Source: Pseudomonadota bacterium
Lineage (GTDB): Bacteria > Pseudomonadota > Gammaproteobacteria > Berkiellales > Berkiellaceae
Length of the DNA: 48,439 bases
Direction: 5' to 3'
NCBI GenBank assembly: GCA_018242045.1
Contig: JAFECR010000001.1
Location: 29,279-77,717, forward strand
Of this stretch, positions 35,258-47,046 are shown one piece after another. Under the pieces are notes generated by a model. It ran no database searches, had not been told where the DNA came from, and saw nothing but the letters and a program-made list of their open reading frames with translations. Position numbers and translations under genes: made by a program. Numbering within the stretch: position 1 is the first letter of the stretch; every line of letters starts with the position of its first letter.

Positions 35258-35741
35258 GCACATTCCTAATCAATAATGCTACTGCGTGTACCGCAATACC
35301 CTTTTTCTGACCAAGGGCGTCTAAGCCTTCATTCGTTGTTGCTTTAATATTAATACTTTGCAAAGAGATCTGTAAATCGATGGCTAAATTTTCTTTCATT
35401 TTATCAATATGCGGCATCAATTTAGGCGCTTGTGCGATCACTGAAATATCGACATTTCCAATTTGGTAACCAGAGGATTGAACTTTCAGTAAAACCTGGT
35501 GCAATAAATCACGACTATTAACATTTTTGTACTCAGGCGAGGTGTCTGGAAAATGCTGTCCAATATCGCCAAGGGCACAAGCGCCCAACAATGCATCACA
35601 AACAGCATGAATAATCACATCACCATCTGAATGAGCAACTAATCCTCTTTCATATGGGATCTGAACGCCACCTAGCATAATATAAGATTTACTGGGCACT
35701 GTCTCAAAACGATGAATATCATAGCCATGTCCAATTCGCAT
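35238..35741 (-). CDS. ispF: 2-C-methyl-D-erythritol 2,4-cyclodiphosphate synthase
   Basis: About 167 residues starting [13 protein letters not shown]; of two adjacent ATGs, the one at 35741 is 7 bases after GGAAG. Metal ligands lie in GYDIH and [18 protein letters not shown]; also [26 protein letters not shown] and [20 protein letters not shown]. It cyclises CDP-ME-2-phosphate in the MEP pathway as a cytosolic trimer. It is coupled to ispD (ATG/TGA overlap), the enzyme two steps earlier. Confidence 0.97.
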   Translation of the reverse strand: MRIGHGYDIHRFETVPSKSYIMLGGVQIPYERGLVAHSDGDVIIHAVCDALLGACALGDIGQHFPDTSPEYKNVNSRDLLHQVLLKVQSSGYQIGNVDISVIAQAPKLMPHIDKMKENLAIDLQISLQSINIKATTNEGLDALGQKKGIAVHAVALLIRNVHENFNE

Positions 35742-36451
35742 CATTGCACTTCTTCCATTTTGCTTACCTGCAACAACAAAGACATCAACGGCAAATCCTG
35801 AGCATAAGTCAGTTTCGGATTAGGGTATTTGGCAGAAACAATTTTAGGGGACAACCCGATTTGCTCAAGTGCATGAGCTTCATCAGTAACCAAAATTTCC
35901 CTTTCAAAGCAATAAACCAAAGCATCATATAATAATTGGAAACGAAACATTTGCGGCGTCAAAGCATGCCACAAATCACCCCTTGGCACGGTTTTAGAAA
36001 CTTGACTGTTCTTTGCAAATTTCAAAGTGTCGACTACAGGCGTAGCAAGCATACCACCGACTTTATCATCAACTATCTCGTTTAAAAGCTTTTGTAAATC
36101 TGCAGGATGTAAACAAAAACGTACGGCATCATGCACAATCACCCAATCTTGCGCCTTTGCCATTTTTTTTAAATAGCAAAGGGCATTGAATACAGATTGC
36201 GCACGATTATCTCCCCCAATCACCGTATGAATTCTTTGTTTGCAAAGAGACAATTGTGCAAACATTTCATCTGTTTTTGCTAAAGAAATAACGATCTTCT
36301 TAATGTTTAAAACTGGCAGAAAAACTTGCAAAGTATGCTCTAACACCGTTTTGCCACCCAGTTTTAAGTATTGCTTTGGCGCATGGCCATTTTGATGAAA
36401 CCGACTCCCCGTACCACTTGCAGGAATAATTAACCAAAAAGTGCCTTCCAC
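35741..36451 (-). CDS. ispD: 2-C-methyl-D-erythritol 4-phosphate cytidylyltransferase
   Basis: I favour GTG 36451, which has AGGAG 9 bases upstream and gives a usual N-terminus (EGTFWLIIPASGTGSRF); an ATG at 36475 would add eight residues and overlap ftsB by 20 bases. Motifs: PKQYLKLGGKTVLEHTL, GGDNRAQSVFNAL, WVIVHDAVRFCL, LWHALTPQMFR and TDEAHALEQIGL. It makes CDP-ME from MEP and CTP. It sits between ftsB and ispF in the classical gammaproteobacterial order. Confidence 0.95.
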   Translation of the reverse strand: MEGTFWLIIPASGTGSRFHQNGHAPKQYLKLGGKTVLEHTLQVFLPVLNIKKIVISLAKTDEMFAQLSLCKQRIHTVIGGDNRAQSVFNALCYLKKMAKAQDWVIVHDAVRFCLHPADLQKLLNEIVDDKVGGMLATPVVDTLKFAKNSQVSKTVPRGDLWHALTPQMFRFQLLYDALVYCFEREILVTDEAHALEQIGLSPKIVSAKYPNPKLTYAQDLPLMSLLLQVSKMEEVQ

Positions 36452-36455
36452 AGCC

Positions 36456-36734
36456 TTATTCTCCTGCTGTTGCATATTGAAAAAAAGACTCTTTTGAACG
36501 TACCATACCTAAATCTGTACGAGCCCTTTCTTCTAAAGCATCTAAGCGGTATTTCAAATCCTGCACTTCAGCTTCAAGCGTCTGATTTCTTTCTTTTAAG
36601 CTTTGAGCTAATTGCTGTTGTTGGTTAACCTCTTTTTGCAAAGCATGAACCTGAAGTATAGAACCATTTCCTGTAAATAATTTTACTTGCAACAGAATTA
36701 ACAATGCTACCAATGAAAGCGTTACAAACTTCAT
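36456..36734 (-). CDS. ftsB: Cell-division protein FtsB
   Basis: 92 residues: a short cytoplasmic start, one membrane helix ([15 protein letters not shown]), then a periplasmic coiled coil (about 28-75: [20 protein letters not shown]) and a short tail with [14 protein letters not shown]. FtsB forms the FtsQLB complex of the divisome with FtsL and FtsQ. It overlaps eno by four bases, as expected for this conserved cluster. Confidence 0.94.
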   Translation of the reverse strand: MKFVTLSLVALLILLQVKLFTGNGSILQVHALQKEVNQQQQLAQSLKERNQTLEAEVQDLKYRLDALEERARTDLGMVRSKESFFQYATAGE

Positions 36735-38017
36735 TTTGTCAGCCAGCGATCATAAACTGTTTTACCTGCGTATTTTGCCTGAGTGCGCTCCGCTAACCTT
36801 AACAATTGGTTATACTTTGCTGTTCTATCTGTCCGAGCAGGTGCGCCCGTTTTAATTTGCCCCACCCCAAAAGCAACTGCTAAATCAGCAATAAAAGTAT
36901 CTTCTGTTTCTCCCGAACGATGAGAAACAATTGCATTATAGTTGGCAGCTTTAGCCAATTTGATGGCCTGTATTGTTTCTGTCAATGTTCCTATTTGGTT
37001 CAATTTGATTAAAATGGCATTCGCAATCTTGGCTGCGATGCCTTCATTAAAAATGGTAGGATTTGTGACAAAAAGATCATCTCCAACCAATTGAACCTTG
37101 CTTCCTAATTGCTTGCTCAACAAAGACCAGCCTTCCCAATCTGTTTCACTCAAACCATCTTCAATGGAAAGAATAGGAAAAGCCTGAGCCCATGTGTTTA
37201 ATTGATCTACCATTTGTTGAGAAGTGAGGATTTTCTTTTCAGATGCAAGATGGTATTTTCCATCTTGATAAAGTTCATTAGCTGCAACGTCTAATCCCAG
37301 AAAAATACCTTTATTGTTTAGTCCTGCATTTTCAATTGCTAACATAATAATTTCAAGCGCAGCTTCATTGGAAGGCAAATCTGGCGCAAAACCACCTTCA
37401 TCACCCACATTGGTATTCATGCCTTTTTTCTTCAACACTGATTTGAGGCTATGATAAATTTCAACCCCATAACGTAAAGCGCTGGGAAAATCTTCTGCGC
37501 CAACAGGCAGCACCATAAATTCTTGCACATCGACATTATTATCGGCATGGGCACCGCCATTAAGAATATTTAGCATTGGTACTGGCAAAGAAAGGCCGGT
37601 ACCTGCGATTTCATTTAAATAAGCATAAAGTGGTTTTTTTAAACAAGCAGCTGCTGCTTTAGCACAAGCTAAAGATACGGCTAAAGTCGCATTTGCACCA
37701 AGATTTTCTTTATTGGCTGTACCATCTGTATGAATTAATACTTCATCAATCGCCGCTTGATCAAGCACGTCTTTACCATTTAAAGCAGATGAAATCTTAT
37801 TGTTGATGTTGTTAACTGCTCGTAAAACGCCTTTGCCACAATATCGGTTCGCATCTTTATCTCTTATTTCTAAAGCCTCTCTGCTACCGGTAGAGGCTCC
37901 TGAGGGGACGCACGCAAAAGCAAATTCACCTGAATCTAGCCAAATTTCTGCTTCAACAGTAGGAAACCCTCTTGAATCGAGTATTTCTCTTGCAATTATT
38001 TTTTGTATTTTTGACAT
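36731..38017 (-). CDS. eno: Enolase
   Basis: 428 residues. Motifs: [96 protein letters not shown] and the signature [18 protein letters not shown]. It converts 2-phosphoglycerate to phosphoenolpyruvate with Mg2+, in the cytosol; it also supplies PEP for the kdsA product 10 bases upstream. ftsB follows with a 4-base overlap. Confidence 0.98.
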   Translation of the reverse strand: MSKIQKIIAREILDSRGFPTVEAEIWLDSGEFAFACVPSGASTGSREALEIRDKDANRYCGKGVLRAVNNINNKISSALNGKDVLDQAAIDEVLIHTDGTANKENLGANATLAVSLACAKAAAACLKKPLYAYLNEIAGTGLSLPVPMLNILNGGAHADNNVDVQEFMVLPVGAEDFPSALRYGVEIYHSLKSVLKKKGMNTNVGDEGGFAPDLPSNEAALEIIMLAIENAGLNNKGIFLGLDVAANELYQDGKYHLASEKKILTSQQMVDQLNTWAQAFPILSIEDGLSETDWEGWSLLSKQLGSKVQLVGDDLFVTNPTIFNEGIAAKIANAILIKLNQIGTLTETIQAIKLAKAANYNAIVSHRSGETEDTFIADLAVAFGVGQIKTGAPARTDRTAKYNQLLRLAERTQAKYAGKTVYDRWLTK

Positions 38018-38026
38018 CTTACGTCC

Positions 38027-40521
<2,495 letters not shown>

Positions 40522-40659
40522 TTACCTTATCAATAATCTATAGGAAGGCGCCTAATGCCTGTACTCAGCATTTATACTCTGATGCGAGTTATTAAAAGCT
40601 GTATTGGGACGGGAAGATATCATAACAGAATAAACTAAAATTACCAAGGTTGTAAAAAG

Positions 40660-41979
40660 CTAACTAACACTGGTTTTTTCGATCACCCATCCTTGTTCTT
40701 CGGCTAAGGTGACTTGTTCTTGACAAATCAAAATAGAGCCTACTGCTAGCAATTCATCTCCCTGGTAAAACAAAGGAATTGATTGTCGTTGCCAAGGTGG
40801 GATCTGATATGTTTGCAAAAGTTTTTTTAATGATTTGGTTTGGCCATTTTGCTTATAACGTTCTCCCCCTTGACGATAGGATATGGCTAACTTCTGAGTA
40901 AGAAATTTAGCTTTTTGAATTCCTGCTCCCTTTACAAGACGTGCTTGCCAAATATGACCATCTTTTAATTGTATGGGATTAAGATCCCAATACTGAATTT
41001 GCTTAAATCTGGCTTGCTCATCCTTTAAGTCGACATAAATAACGCCTTGATACCGTCTGATCTGCCAATCACCAAAGAAAACACATGGATTAGCATCTCT
41101 TTTTGCTGTCAACATTTGTTTGAGGATATCTTGACACTTTCGCAGCGAAGGCAGCGTTACGCCATTCATATTAAACCAAAACCGCAAAATAAAGGGCTGC
41201 TTTTGTGCACAATGCGCTTGTAGCGCTGTCACTTTTAAGGTGTTATTGCTGGTTGCAAGACAATTTAAGGTATCTTTTAATAGATAAGTATCAAGGAGGG
41301 AGTGCGCTTGTTGGCAATGTTGTGCGCTTCGCGAAATACATGCTTCAATATTTGGATTCATGTTTTTTAATAGAGGTAAAACTTGATGGCGCATATAATT
41401 ACGTCTAAATTGCAGTTCGTGGTTAGAGGGATCTTCAACCCATTTTAGTTGATTCTGCAAAGCATAAGATGCTATCTGCTCTCGAGAGATTTCCAGGAGT
41501 GGTCTTGCCAGTCGTCCTTCCCCTAAAGGTTTGATAGGTGCTATGGCGCCTAACCCTTTTATACCTGAGCCTCGCAATAATTGTAATAAAAATGTTTCTG
41601 CTTGATCATCTTGGTGATGGGCGCTAAACAAGGTGTCTTGCTTTTTTAAAAGCAAAGCAAACTGCTGATAACGCGCTTGACGAGCAACTTCTTCTAAACT
41701 TGAACCAGCGGGTATTTTTAATTTTAAGGAGACAACTTTTATTGGCACTTGAAATTCAAAGCAGATCTGCTGGCAATGTGTTGCCCAATCACTAGATGCT
41801 TTTTGTAACCCATGATTAATATGGATTGCGCTCAGTTGAATATTTCTTTGTTGGCGTATTTGAACTAAGGCATGCAATAAAACATGCGAATCTCGACCGC
41901 CACTATAAGCAACAATGACAGGGGATTCACCTTGTACGTCAAACCAACGATTTAAGGCATGAACAACCTCTTGGGACAT
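40660..41979 (-). CDS. tilS: tRNA(Ile)-lysidine synthase
   Basis: About 439 residues from ATG 41979, which overlaps the accA stop (TAATG) and lies 4 bases after GGGAGG. The PP-loop IVAYSGGRDSHVLLHAL is followed by SAIHINHGLQ, FSAHHQDDQAETFLLQLLRG and RRNYMRHQVLPLL; the substrate-binding TilS C-terminal domain covers about 360-430. It modifies C34 of the tRNA-Ile CAU anticodon to lysidine, changing its reading to AUA. It is coupled to accA, a common gammaproteobacterial pair. Confidence 0.95.
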   Translation of the reverse strand: MSQEVVHALNRWFDVQGESPVIVAYSGGRDSHVLLHALVQIRQQRNIQLSAIHINHGLQKASSDWATHCQQICFEFQVPIKVVSLKLKIPAGSSLEEVARQARYQQFALLLKKQDTLFSAHHQDDQAETFLLQLLRGSGIKGLGAIAPIKPLGEGRLARPLLEISREQIASYALQNQLKWVEDPSNHELQFRRNYMRHQVLPLLKNMNPNIEACISRSAQHCQQAHSLLDTYLLKDTLNCLATSNNTLKVTALQAHCAQKQPFILRFWFNMNGVTLPSLRKCQDILKQMLTAKRDANPCVFFGDWQIRRYQGVIYVDLKDEQARFKQIQYWDLNPIQLKDGHIWQARLVKGAGIQKAKFLTQKLAISYRQGGERYKQNGQTKSLKKLLQTYQIPPWQRQSIPLFYQGDELLAVGSILICQEQVTLAEEQGWVIEKTSVS

Positions 41980-42929
41980 TAGTCCTCCCCGAGGGCCATC
42001 CACCGTTGATATCTCAGATCAAGCAGTTTATCTTTAGGGATCGCTTTCACATGTTGCAAATTTTTAAGTAAATGGCTCTTGAGTGTGCTTGCCATTTTTT
42101 CAATATCTCTGTGCGCGCCCCCTACGGGCTCAGGCACAATGCCGTCAATTAAACCAAGCGCCAATAGCCTATCGGCAGTAATACCCATTATTTCAGCAGC
42201 TTCAGAAGCTTTTTCAGCGCTTTTAAATAAAATGGTTGCACAACCTTCAGGAGAAATAGTCGCATAATAGCTATATTGCAACATTAATACCTTATCTCCA
42301 ATGCCAATACCTAAAGCACCACCAGAACAACCTTCTCCAATAACCACAGCCACAATAGGCGTATTAAGTTTAGCCATTTCAAACAAATTGCTTGCAATGG
42401 CTTCACTTTGACCTCGCGCTTCAGCATCAATACCTGGATAAGCGCCTGGTGTATCGATAAATGAAATAACCGGTAATGAAAATTTCTCAGCCAATTGCAT
42501 CAATCTTTTTGCACGTCGATAACCTTCAGGATGTAGCATGCCAAAATTACGATAAATTTTTTCTTTGGTATCTCTGCCTTTTTGCTGCGCAATAATAACA
42601 ACCGGCTCACCGTCAAGTCGCGCTAATCCAGCAACCAAAGCGTGATCGTCTGCAAAGGTTCTATCTCCATGCAGCTCATCAAAATCAGTAAAAATCCTAG
42701 ATATATAATCAAGAGAATAAGGTCTTAGCGGATGTCTGGCTAATTGTGTGATTTGCCATGCACTTAAGTTTTTAAACACACTTGCCGTTAATTCTCTGCT
42801 TTTAACTTGTAGACGCGCAATCTCTTCTCCGATGTTAATCTCGCTATCTGAGCCGACTAACCTAAGAGCTTCTATTTTTGCATCCAGCTCAGCAATGGGT
42901 TGTTCAAAATCAAGATAATTTGGGTTCAT
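41979..42929 (-). CDS. accA: Acetyl-CoA carboxylase carboxyltransferase subunit alpha
   Basis: 316 residues, the usual AccA length. Motifs: [111 protein letters not shown] and [13 protein letters not shown]. With AccD it transfers carboxyl from biotin to acetyl-CoA, forming malonyl-CoA for fatty-acid synthesis. Confidence 0.98.
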   Translation of the reverse strand: MNPNYLDFEQPIAELDAKIEALRLVGSDSEINIGEEIARLQVKSRELTASVFKNLSAWQITQLARHPLRPYSLDYISRIFTDFDELHGDRTFADDHALVAGLARLDGEPVVIIAQQKGRDTKEKIYRNFGMLHPEGYRRAKRLMQLAEKFSLPVISFIDTPGAYPGIDAEARGQSEAIASNLFEMAKLNTPIVAVVIGEGCSGGALGIGIGDKVLMLQYSYYATISPEGCATILFKSAEKASEAAEIMGITADRLLALGLIDGIVPEPVGGAHRDIEKMASTLKSHLLKNLQHVKAIPKDKLLDLRYQRWMALGED

Positions 42930-43217
42930 TCAGTTTATCGCCACTATCGAAATTGAATTGGGGCTTTTGTTATTATTAATGCCGCATGATAAACGATTTA
43001 TTATAGCACTCTGGCAGCAACCCAACCAAGGAATTTCAAATTAATCATCGAGTTAAGAAAAAATTTTACTAATCCCTTGTAATTAGCCAATTATATTGTC
43101 ATATTTCTTAAATGAATACTGATGTGTTGCAATAGGTAACTTGTAATATAAGCTTCTTATTTGTAACTAAGTATTCAGTTTTAGTACTAACAATACACCA
43201 TTCAGGAGTGTTTCTAG
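42930..43217. other. Largest gene-free gap, between divergent accA and bufferin genes
   Basis: 288 bases of AT-rich sequence holding the promoters of both directions. The only sites I can point to are AGGAG at 43204-43208, nine bases before the precursor ATG, and a possible TTGTAA/TACTAA promoter pair (about 43160 and 43187) on the plus strand. No small gene is evident. Confidence 0.4.
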
Positions 43218-43475
43218 ATGAAACGGACGTCCAAAACTCTAGCTCTAGCTCTTGCTGCTGCGGCAGGTGCACTCTTTGCGACAGGTTGTTCTACAATGTG
43301 CGGCGAACCACACGAAGCTTTAGTTAAGTGCGCAGGATCAAATGCGTGCAAAGGCTCAAGCGAATGTGCTACCCCAGACAACTCTTGTAAAGGGCGCAAC
43401 GGTTGCAAAGGCAACGGTTGGTCTTATATGACCAGAAGTGAATGTGTGGGAACAGGTGGTTCAGTCGTAGACTAA
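43218..43475 (+). CDS. Bufferin-type (BufA-like) Cys-rich metallophore precursor
   Basis: 85 residues. A Sec-type signal (LALALAAAAGALFATGC) is followed by a Cys-rich core with eight cysteines (24, 28, 38, 44, 50, 57, 63, 76) in repeated C-K-G blocks: NACKGSSECATPDNSCKGRN and GCKGNGW. This matches BufA2-type bufferin precursors, RiPPs matured by the DUF692 and DUF2063 partners that follow. In characterised systems cysteines become copper-binding thiooxazoles and the peptide buffers periplasmic copper. The ATGC motif at the signal end could alternatively be a lipobox. A hairpin separates it from bufB. Confidence 0.85.
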   Translation: MKRTSKTLALALAAAAGALFATGCSTMCGEPHEALVKCAGSNACKGSSECATPDNSCKGRNGCKGNGWSYMTRSECVGTGGSVVD

Positions 43476-43491
43476 ACTGCTTTGCTCTCCT

Positions 43492-43520
43492 AAGGCGACT
43501 TGCCTTGTGCAAGCCGCCTT
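43492..43520 (+). terminator. Hairpin between precursor and bufB, likely attenuator
   Basis: AAGGCG plus CTTG (43492-43502) pairs with CAAG plus CGCCTT (43510-43520), followed by AATCTATTTTTT. It is a plausible intrinsic terminator placed between the peptide gene and its maturation genes. Confidence 0.65.
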
Positions 43521-43550
43521 AATCTATTTTTTAAACTCAAGTGATGTTAC

Positions 43551-44414
43551 ATGAGTATTCTAGATAAAAACGCTCCCCCATATAACTATCTCGGCTTTGG
43601 TCTTGGTTTAAGAACAGATCATTACTTAGATATTATTGAACAACAACCTGCCATTGATTGGTTGGAAATCTTAACTGAAAATTATTTAGTTCCAGGTGGT
43701 AAGCCGCTTTATTACTTAGATAAGATTAGCGAACAATATCCCATTGTTATGCACGGGGTATCATTGTCGATTGGAAGCACTGATCCACTTGATGGAGATT
43801 ATCTTAAACAAGTTAAATCACTCGCAGAAAGAGTAAATGCTAAATGGGTATCAGATCATTTGTGCTGGACGGGTGTTTCTCAAAAGAATATGCACGATCT
43901 ATTACCTCTGCCTTATACTGAGGAAGCGCTAAAGCATGTTGTTGCTAAGATCCAACAAGTTCAAGAATACCTCGGTCGACAAATCTTAATAGAAAATGTT
44001 TCAAGTTATCTTACTTATTCAAGTTCATGCATGAGCGAATGGGATTTTCTAAAAGAAATTGCGCTTCAAGCAGATTGTTTAATCTTATTAGATATTAATA
44101 ATATTTATGTCAGCTCTTTTAATCATGGGTTTGATCCAGAAACGTACTTAGCTGGGATCCCACACAATCGAGTACAACAATTTCATCTTGCTGGGCATAC
44201 TAACAATGGCGATCATATTATTGATACGCACGATCACCCTATTATTTCGCCCGTATGGGATTTATATGCCAAAGCCTTAAAATATTTTGGCAAAGTATCT
44301 ACCATGATTGAAAGAGATGATCATATTCCGCCGCTTGATGTATTACTGAAAGAATTAGATCAAGCAAAACACATTGCCGAGAAAATTTTTCAAGTGGAAT
44401 ACGCTAGTGCTTAA
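43551..44414 (+). CDS. bufB: DUF692 multinuclear iron oxygenase (BufB/MbnB-like)
   Basis: 287 residues, TIM-barrel DUF692. Metal ligands and motifs: LGFGLGLRTDHY, WLEILTENYL, VMHGVSLSIGSTDPL, WVSDHLCW, LLPLPYTEEAL, ILIENVSSYLTY, LLDINNIYVSSFNHGFDP, QFHLAGHTNNG and IDTHDHPI. MbnB-type enzymes convert cysteines to oxazolone/thioamide or thiooxazole groups using a di- or tri-iron site. It works with the DUF2063 partner (next gene, 8-base overlap) on the precursor at 43218. Confidence 0.93.
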   Translation: MSILDKNAPPYNYLGFGLGLRTDHYLDIIEQQPAIDWLEILTENYLVPGGKPLYYLDKISEQYPIVMHGVSLSIGSTDPLDGDYLKQVKSLAERVNAKWVSDHLCWTGVSQKNMHDLLPLPYTEEALKHVVAKIQQVQEYLGRQILIENVSSYLTYSSSCMSEWDFLKEIALQADCLILLDINNIYVSSFNHGFDPETYLAGIPHNRVQQFHLAGHTNNGDHIIDTHDHPIISPVWDLYAKALKYFGKVSTMIERDDHIPPLDVLLKELDQAKHIAEKIFQVEYASA

Positions 44415-45177
44415 GCAAATTCAAACCGAATTTCAAGATTATTTAATTCATCATGATCTGCAAATTTTACCGCAAATAGCAGCAGATGAACGTTTTAGCG
44501 CCAGCAAGCGCTTAAAAGTCTATTTTGATGCCTACCGGATCCGTTTAAAGGAGATCTTAAAGCTTGATTTTCCAAAGACCGCAACATTGTTAGGAGATGA
44601 AGCATTCGATACTGCTTTTGAACAATATTTATATCAATACCCTTCCCAACATTTTTCAGTGCGTTACTTTGGTCAATTTTTTAGCGAATTTTTAAATAAC
44701 CATAAACCATTTAGCGATCATAACGTCTTTAGCCAAATGGCATTATTTGAATGGTCAATTAGTTACACCATTGATGCCAAAGATGGCGAGTTAGTGACTC
44801 AAAAAATGCTTTCTCAACTGGCCCCTGAAATTTGGGCTGATCTACACTTTTATTTTCATCCTTCTGTCACAAGCCAAGTGTTCACTTGGGATATTCCACA
44901 GCTTTGGCAAGATATTGAAAATGAACAACCACCGCGCCAACCCATAGCGCAACCCCAACCTACCCGCTGGCTTTTGTGGCGAAAAGGTTTAAGAAGTCTA
45001 TTTCAATCCTGCACCATTGCACAAGAAAGGATGGTGTTGGCAGTGTTAGCAGGAAAATCATTCGCTGATATCTGTGAAGACTTAATGGATATCCTCCCTG
45101 AAGAAGATATTCCCATCACCGCAGCGCAAACTCTATTTAAGTGGGTTAATGAAGATATGATTGCAAAAATAGCATAA
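44407..45177 (+). CDS. bufC: DUF2063 RiPP partner protein (BufC/MbnC-like)
   Basis: About 256 residues from GTG 44407, which overlaps the bufB end by 8 bases; an ATG at 44374 would extend 41 bases into bufB and is less likely. The N-terminal helical domain has TEFQDYLIHHDLQ, ASKRLKVYFDAYRIRLKEIL and LDFPKTATLLGDEAF, the DUF2063 pattern; the C-terminus is winged-helix-like. In methanobactin and bufferin systems this protein presents the precursor's leader to the DUF692 enzyme. It completes the operon. Confidence 0.9.
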   Translation: MLKQIQTEFQDYLIHHDLQILPQIAADERFSASKRLKVYFDAYRIRLKEILKLDFPKTATLLGDEAFDTAFEQYLYQYPSQHFSVRYFGQFFSEFLNNHKPFSDHNVFSQMALFEWSISYTIDAKDGELVTQKMLSQLAPEIWADLHFYFHPSVTSQVFTWDIPQLWQDIENEQPPRQPIAQPQPTRWLLWRKGLRSLFQSCTIAQERMVLAVLAGKSFADICEDLMDILPEEDIPITAAQTLFKWVNEDMIAKIA

Positions 45178-45180
45178 TTA

Positions 45181-45212
45181 ATAATACCCCTTCCACTTTG
45201 AATTTAGGCAAA
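45181..45212. repeat. Solo end of the dispersed repeat between convergent genes
   Basis: ATACCCCTTCCACTTTGAAT followed by TTAGG matches the repeat-family end TATACTC-nn-CCA-nTTTnAATTTAG. It lies in the 38-base space between bufC and the convergent cupredoxin-like gene. Confidence 0.55.
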
Positions 45213-45215
45213 TTA

Positions 45216-45710
45216 TTAGCGATTAAGGCCTGTTCTGCGTTGTCTTTGTACTTCGCTTAAAAGCTTCACTGAATCAGTTTGCTCTTTTACAGCATCCAAT
45301 TCAATCTGCTTAACAATGACTTTCCCTGGCGTACCACGGCTATTTAATCCTGTGTTTATCGCAAAATAGGTGTATTCGCCTGCAACTTGAGGACTAAAAT
45401 GCCATTGCACTTTACTATGGCCATTAATGACCAGGCTGCTTTGGGTCATACTTGAAGTCCCCTGAATAGAACGCGTTAAAACCTTTTGACCAAAAGTGCC
45501 AAACTCAAATGTAATAGCATCATGACTGTTATTGGCGATCACTAGCATATAATCTTGGTTTAGATCTAATTGAAAGTTTTGCGGATCAAATAAGGGGGAT
45601 TGGCTAGCGCCGATTATCTTAACATCTATTAATAAAGGCTCATTGGCCATACCTTCTTGCATGGCCAATAACATAATGAAAAAAGTTAAAAAACCTTTTT
45701 TTATCATCAT
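45216..45710 (-). CDS. Cupredoxin-like periplasmic protein
   Basis: 164 residues. A signal peptide (KGFLTFFIMLLAMQEGMA) leads to a beta-sandwich domain with FQLDLNQDYMLVIANNSHDA, KVQWHFSPQVAGEYTYFAI and RGTPGKVIV, the pattern of cupredoxin_1 domains. It has histidines (SHDA, GHSK, WHF) but no cysteine, so a type-1 copper site is doubtful. A C-terminal tail is polar. It overlaps the coiled-coil gene upstream by four bases (ATGA) and converges with the bufferin operon. Confidence 0.82.
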   Translation of the reverse strand: MMIKKGFLTFFIMLLAMQEGMANEPLLIDVKIIGASQSPLFDPQNFQLDLNQDYMLVIANNSHDAITFEFGTFGQKVLTRSIQGTSSMTQSSLVINGHSKVQWHFSPQVAGEYTYFAINTGLNSRGTPGKVIVKQIELDAVKEQTDSVKLLSEVQRQRRTGLNR

Positions 45711-46951
45711 ATTCGATTTTCATTTCTTCTTTGATTTTGCGCTTGGCTTTTCTCAGTGGTATCCGCAGCCTCTTCCTTTTCCACTTTTTTCTCTTTATCT
45801 CTGAATAAATTTATTTCTTCCAATGTTAATTCTCTCCTTGCTTGTGTTTGTGGATCTACTAAGGTTACCTTGGTTAATGGCTGTTTTAATTTATCCAAGA
45901 CGCTCACAATAGGCTTAATTTGATTTTGATCGAATACAGTAAGATCAAATTCAATATTGGCATTGCTACCATTTCTTTCACACCACGCTTTATATGCATC
46001 AAACCAAGCATCCATACTTTTATTGAGGCCATCCATTGATTCAGCATCCGTTGATAAAAGCTTAAATGTGGCTAAAGCTTCTTCTAAAATAATTTCCACT
46101 CCCTGATTAGGATTGCCGGGTTTGTGGATAGCAAACTTGGTATTATTCGGGTTTTGCACTTCGCCTTGAGGTGGGATCACCCATGCCTTTCCTAATTTTT
46201 CTGTAAAGGCTCTATGTAGACAGATCCTTAAAAACAAAAACTGCTGTTTTCTTGTCTGTTCTTCGGTTTGTGCTGGTGGTTGCGCAACTCGTGCTCGCAG
46301 CTCACCGAAGGTTTTGGGTTTCTGCGGAACTTGTGCTGATGGCAATGGCAATTTGGGTTTCAAAGTCTGCTGTTGCGATTGCATTTGTGCTTTTAATGCT
46401 TGTTCTTGGTGTTTGGCGACTTCAACTTGGTGTGCAAATTCTCGTTTCTCTGCTTCAAGTTGTGTTTGCGCTTCTTTTAAGTTCTTATCTTGTTGTTGTA
46501 GCTGTTTCAAAGCCACCTCTTGTTCTTTCTTTTGTGCATCTAAATCAGATTGTATTTTCGAGTTATCTTGTTGTGTTTTCATGGTATCCTCTTTAAGTTG
46601 CCTGGCAATTTTTTCTTGTTCTTGTTTTTGTTTCTCAATTTCAACTTGCTTTTGCATCTGGGCTTGCTTTTGCAACGCTAGCGCTTGCTCCTTGGCCTGT
46701 AGTGTCTGTTTTACTTGTTCTTGGGCTTGTTTTTGCTGCTCAAACTCCAGTTTAGATTGTTCATTAGCCAATTTATCTTTTTCAAATTGCGCTTTGGCTT
46801 CATCTAACAATTGCCGTTCCTGCGCAAGCTTTGCTTTTACTGTCTGTTTTAGGGGTGCTTTTGGGGGTTGTGCATTCTGAGAAGTCTCAACATTAGTTTG
46901 TTGATCAACTTGTTTTCTGGCGCGGCGAGATCGGGAACGAGTTTGCGGCAT
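45707..46951 (-). CDS. Long coiled-coil protein, unknown
   Basis: About 414 residues from ATG 46951 (MPQTRSRSRRARKQ; a TTG four codons earlier is less likely). A basic N-terminus precedes a Gln/Glu/Lys coiled coil (about 45-210) and a globular C-terminal domain (about 230-385) with FLFLRICLHRAFTEKLGKAW, NPNQGVEIILEEALATFKLL and WFDAYKAWCERNG. No signal peptide or membrane segment. Family not recognised. It is co-translated with the cupredoxin-like gene, although one is predicted cytosolic and the other exported. Confidence 0.8.
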   Translation of the reverse strand: MPQTRSRSRRARKQVDQQTNVETSQNAQPPKAPLKQTVKAKLAQERQLLDEAKAQFEKDKLANEQSKLEFEQQKQAQEQVKQTLQAKEQALALQKQAQMQKQVEIEKQKQEQEKIARQLKEDTMKTQQDNSKIQSDLDAQKKEQEVALKQLQQQDKNLKEAQTQLEAEKREFAHQVEVAKHQEQALKAQMQSQQQTLKPKLPLPSAQVPQKPKTFGELRARVAQPPAQTEEQTRKQQFLFLRICLHRAFTEKLGKAWVIPPQGEVQNPNNTKFAIHKPGNPNQGVEIILEEALATFKLLSTDAESMDGLNKSMDAWFDAYKAWCERNGSNANIEFDLTVFDQNQIKPIVSVLDKLKQPLTKVTLVDPQTQARRELTLEEINLFRDKEKKVEKEEAADTTEKSQAQNQRRNENRI

Positions 46952-47046
46952 ACATATTCTCAATATCAGGCAAAAATAGAATTGTATAGAACTGACTTAA
47001 ATTGTCAAGCACCATTTCTATGACATTTTCAGGCCAATAAGTGCAA

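Noticed and set aside
46314..46880. Plus-strand Cys/Ser/Phe-rich frame of 188 codons resembling a Cys-rich protein
   Set aside because: It is antisense to the Gln/Glu/Ala coiled coil of the 45707-46951 gene; the cysteines are complements of Ala (GCA) codons.
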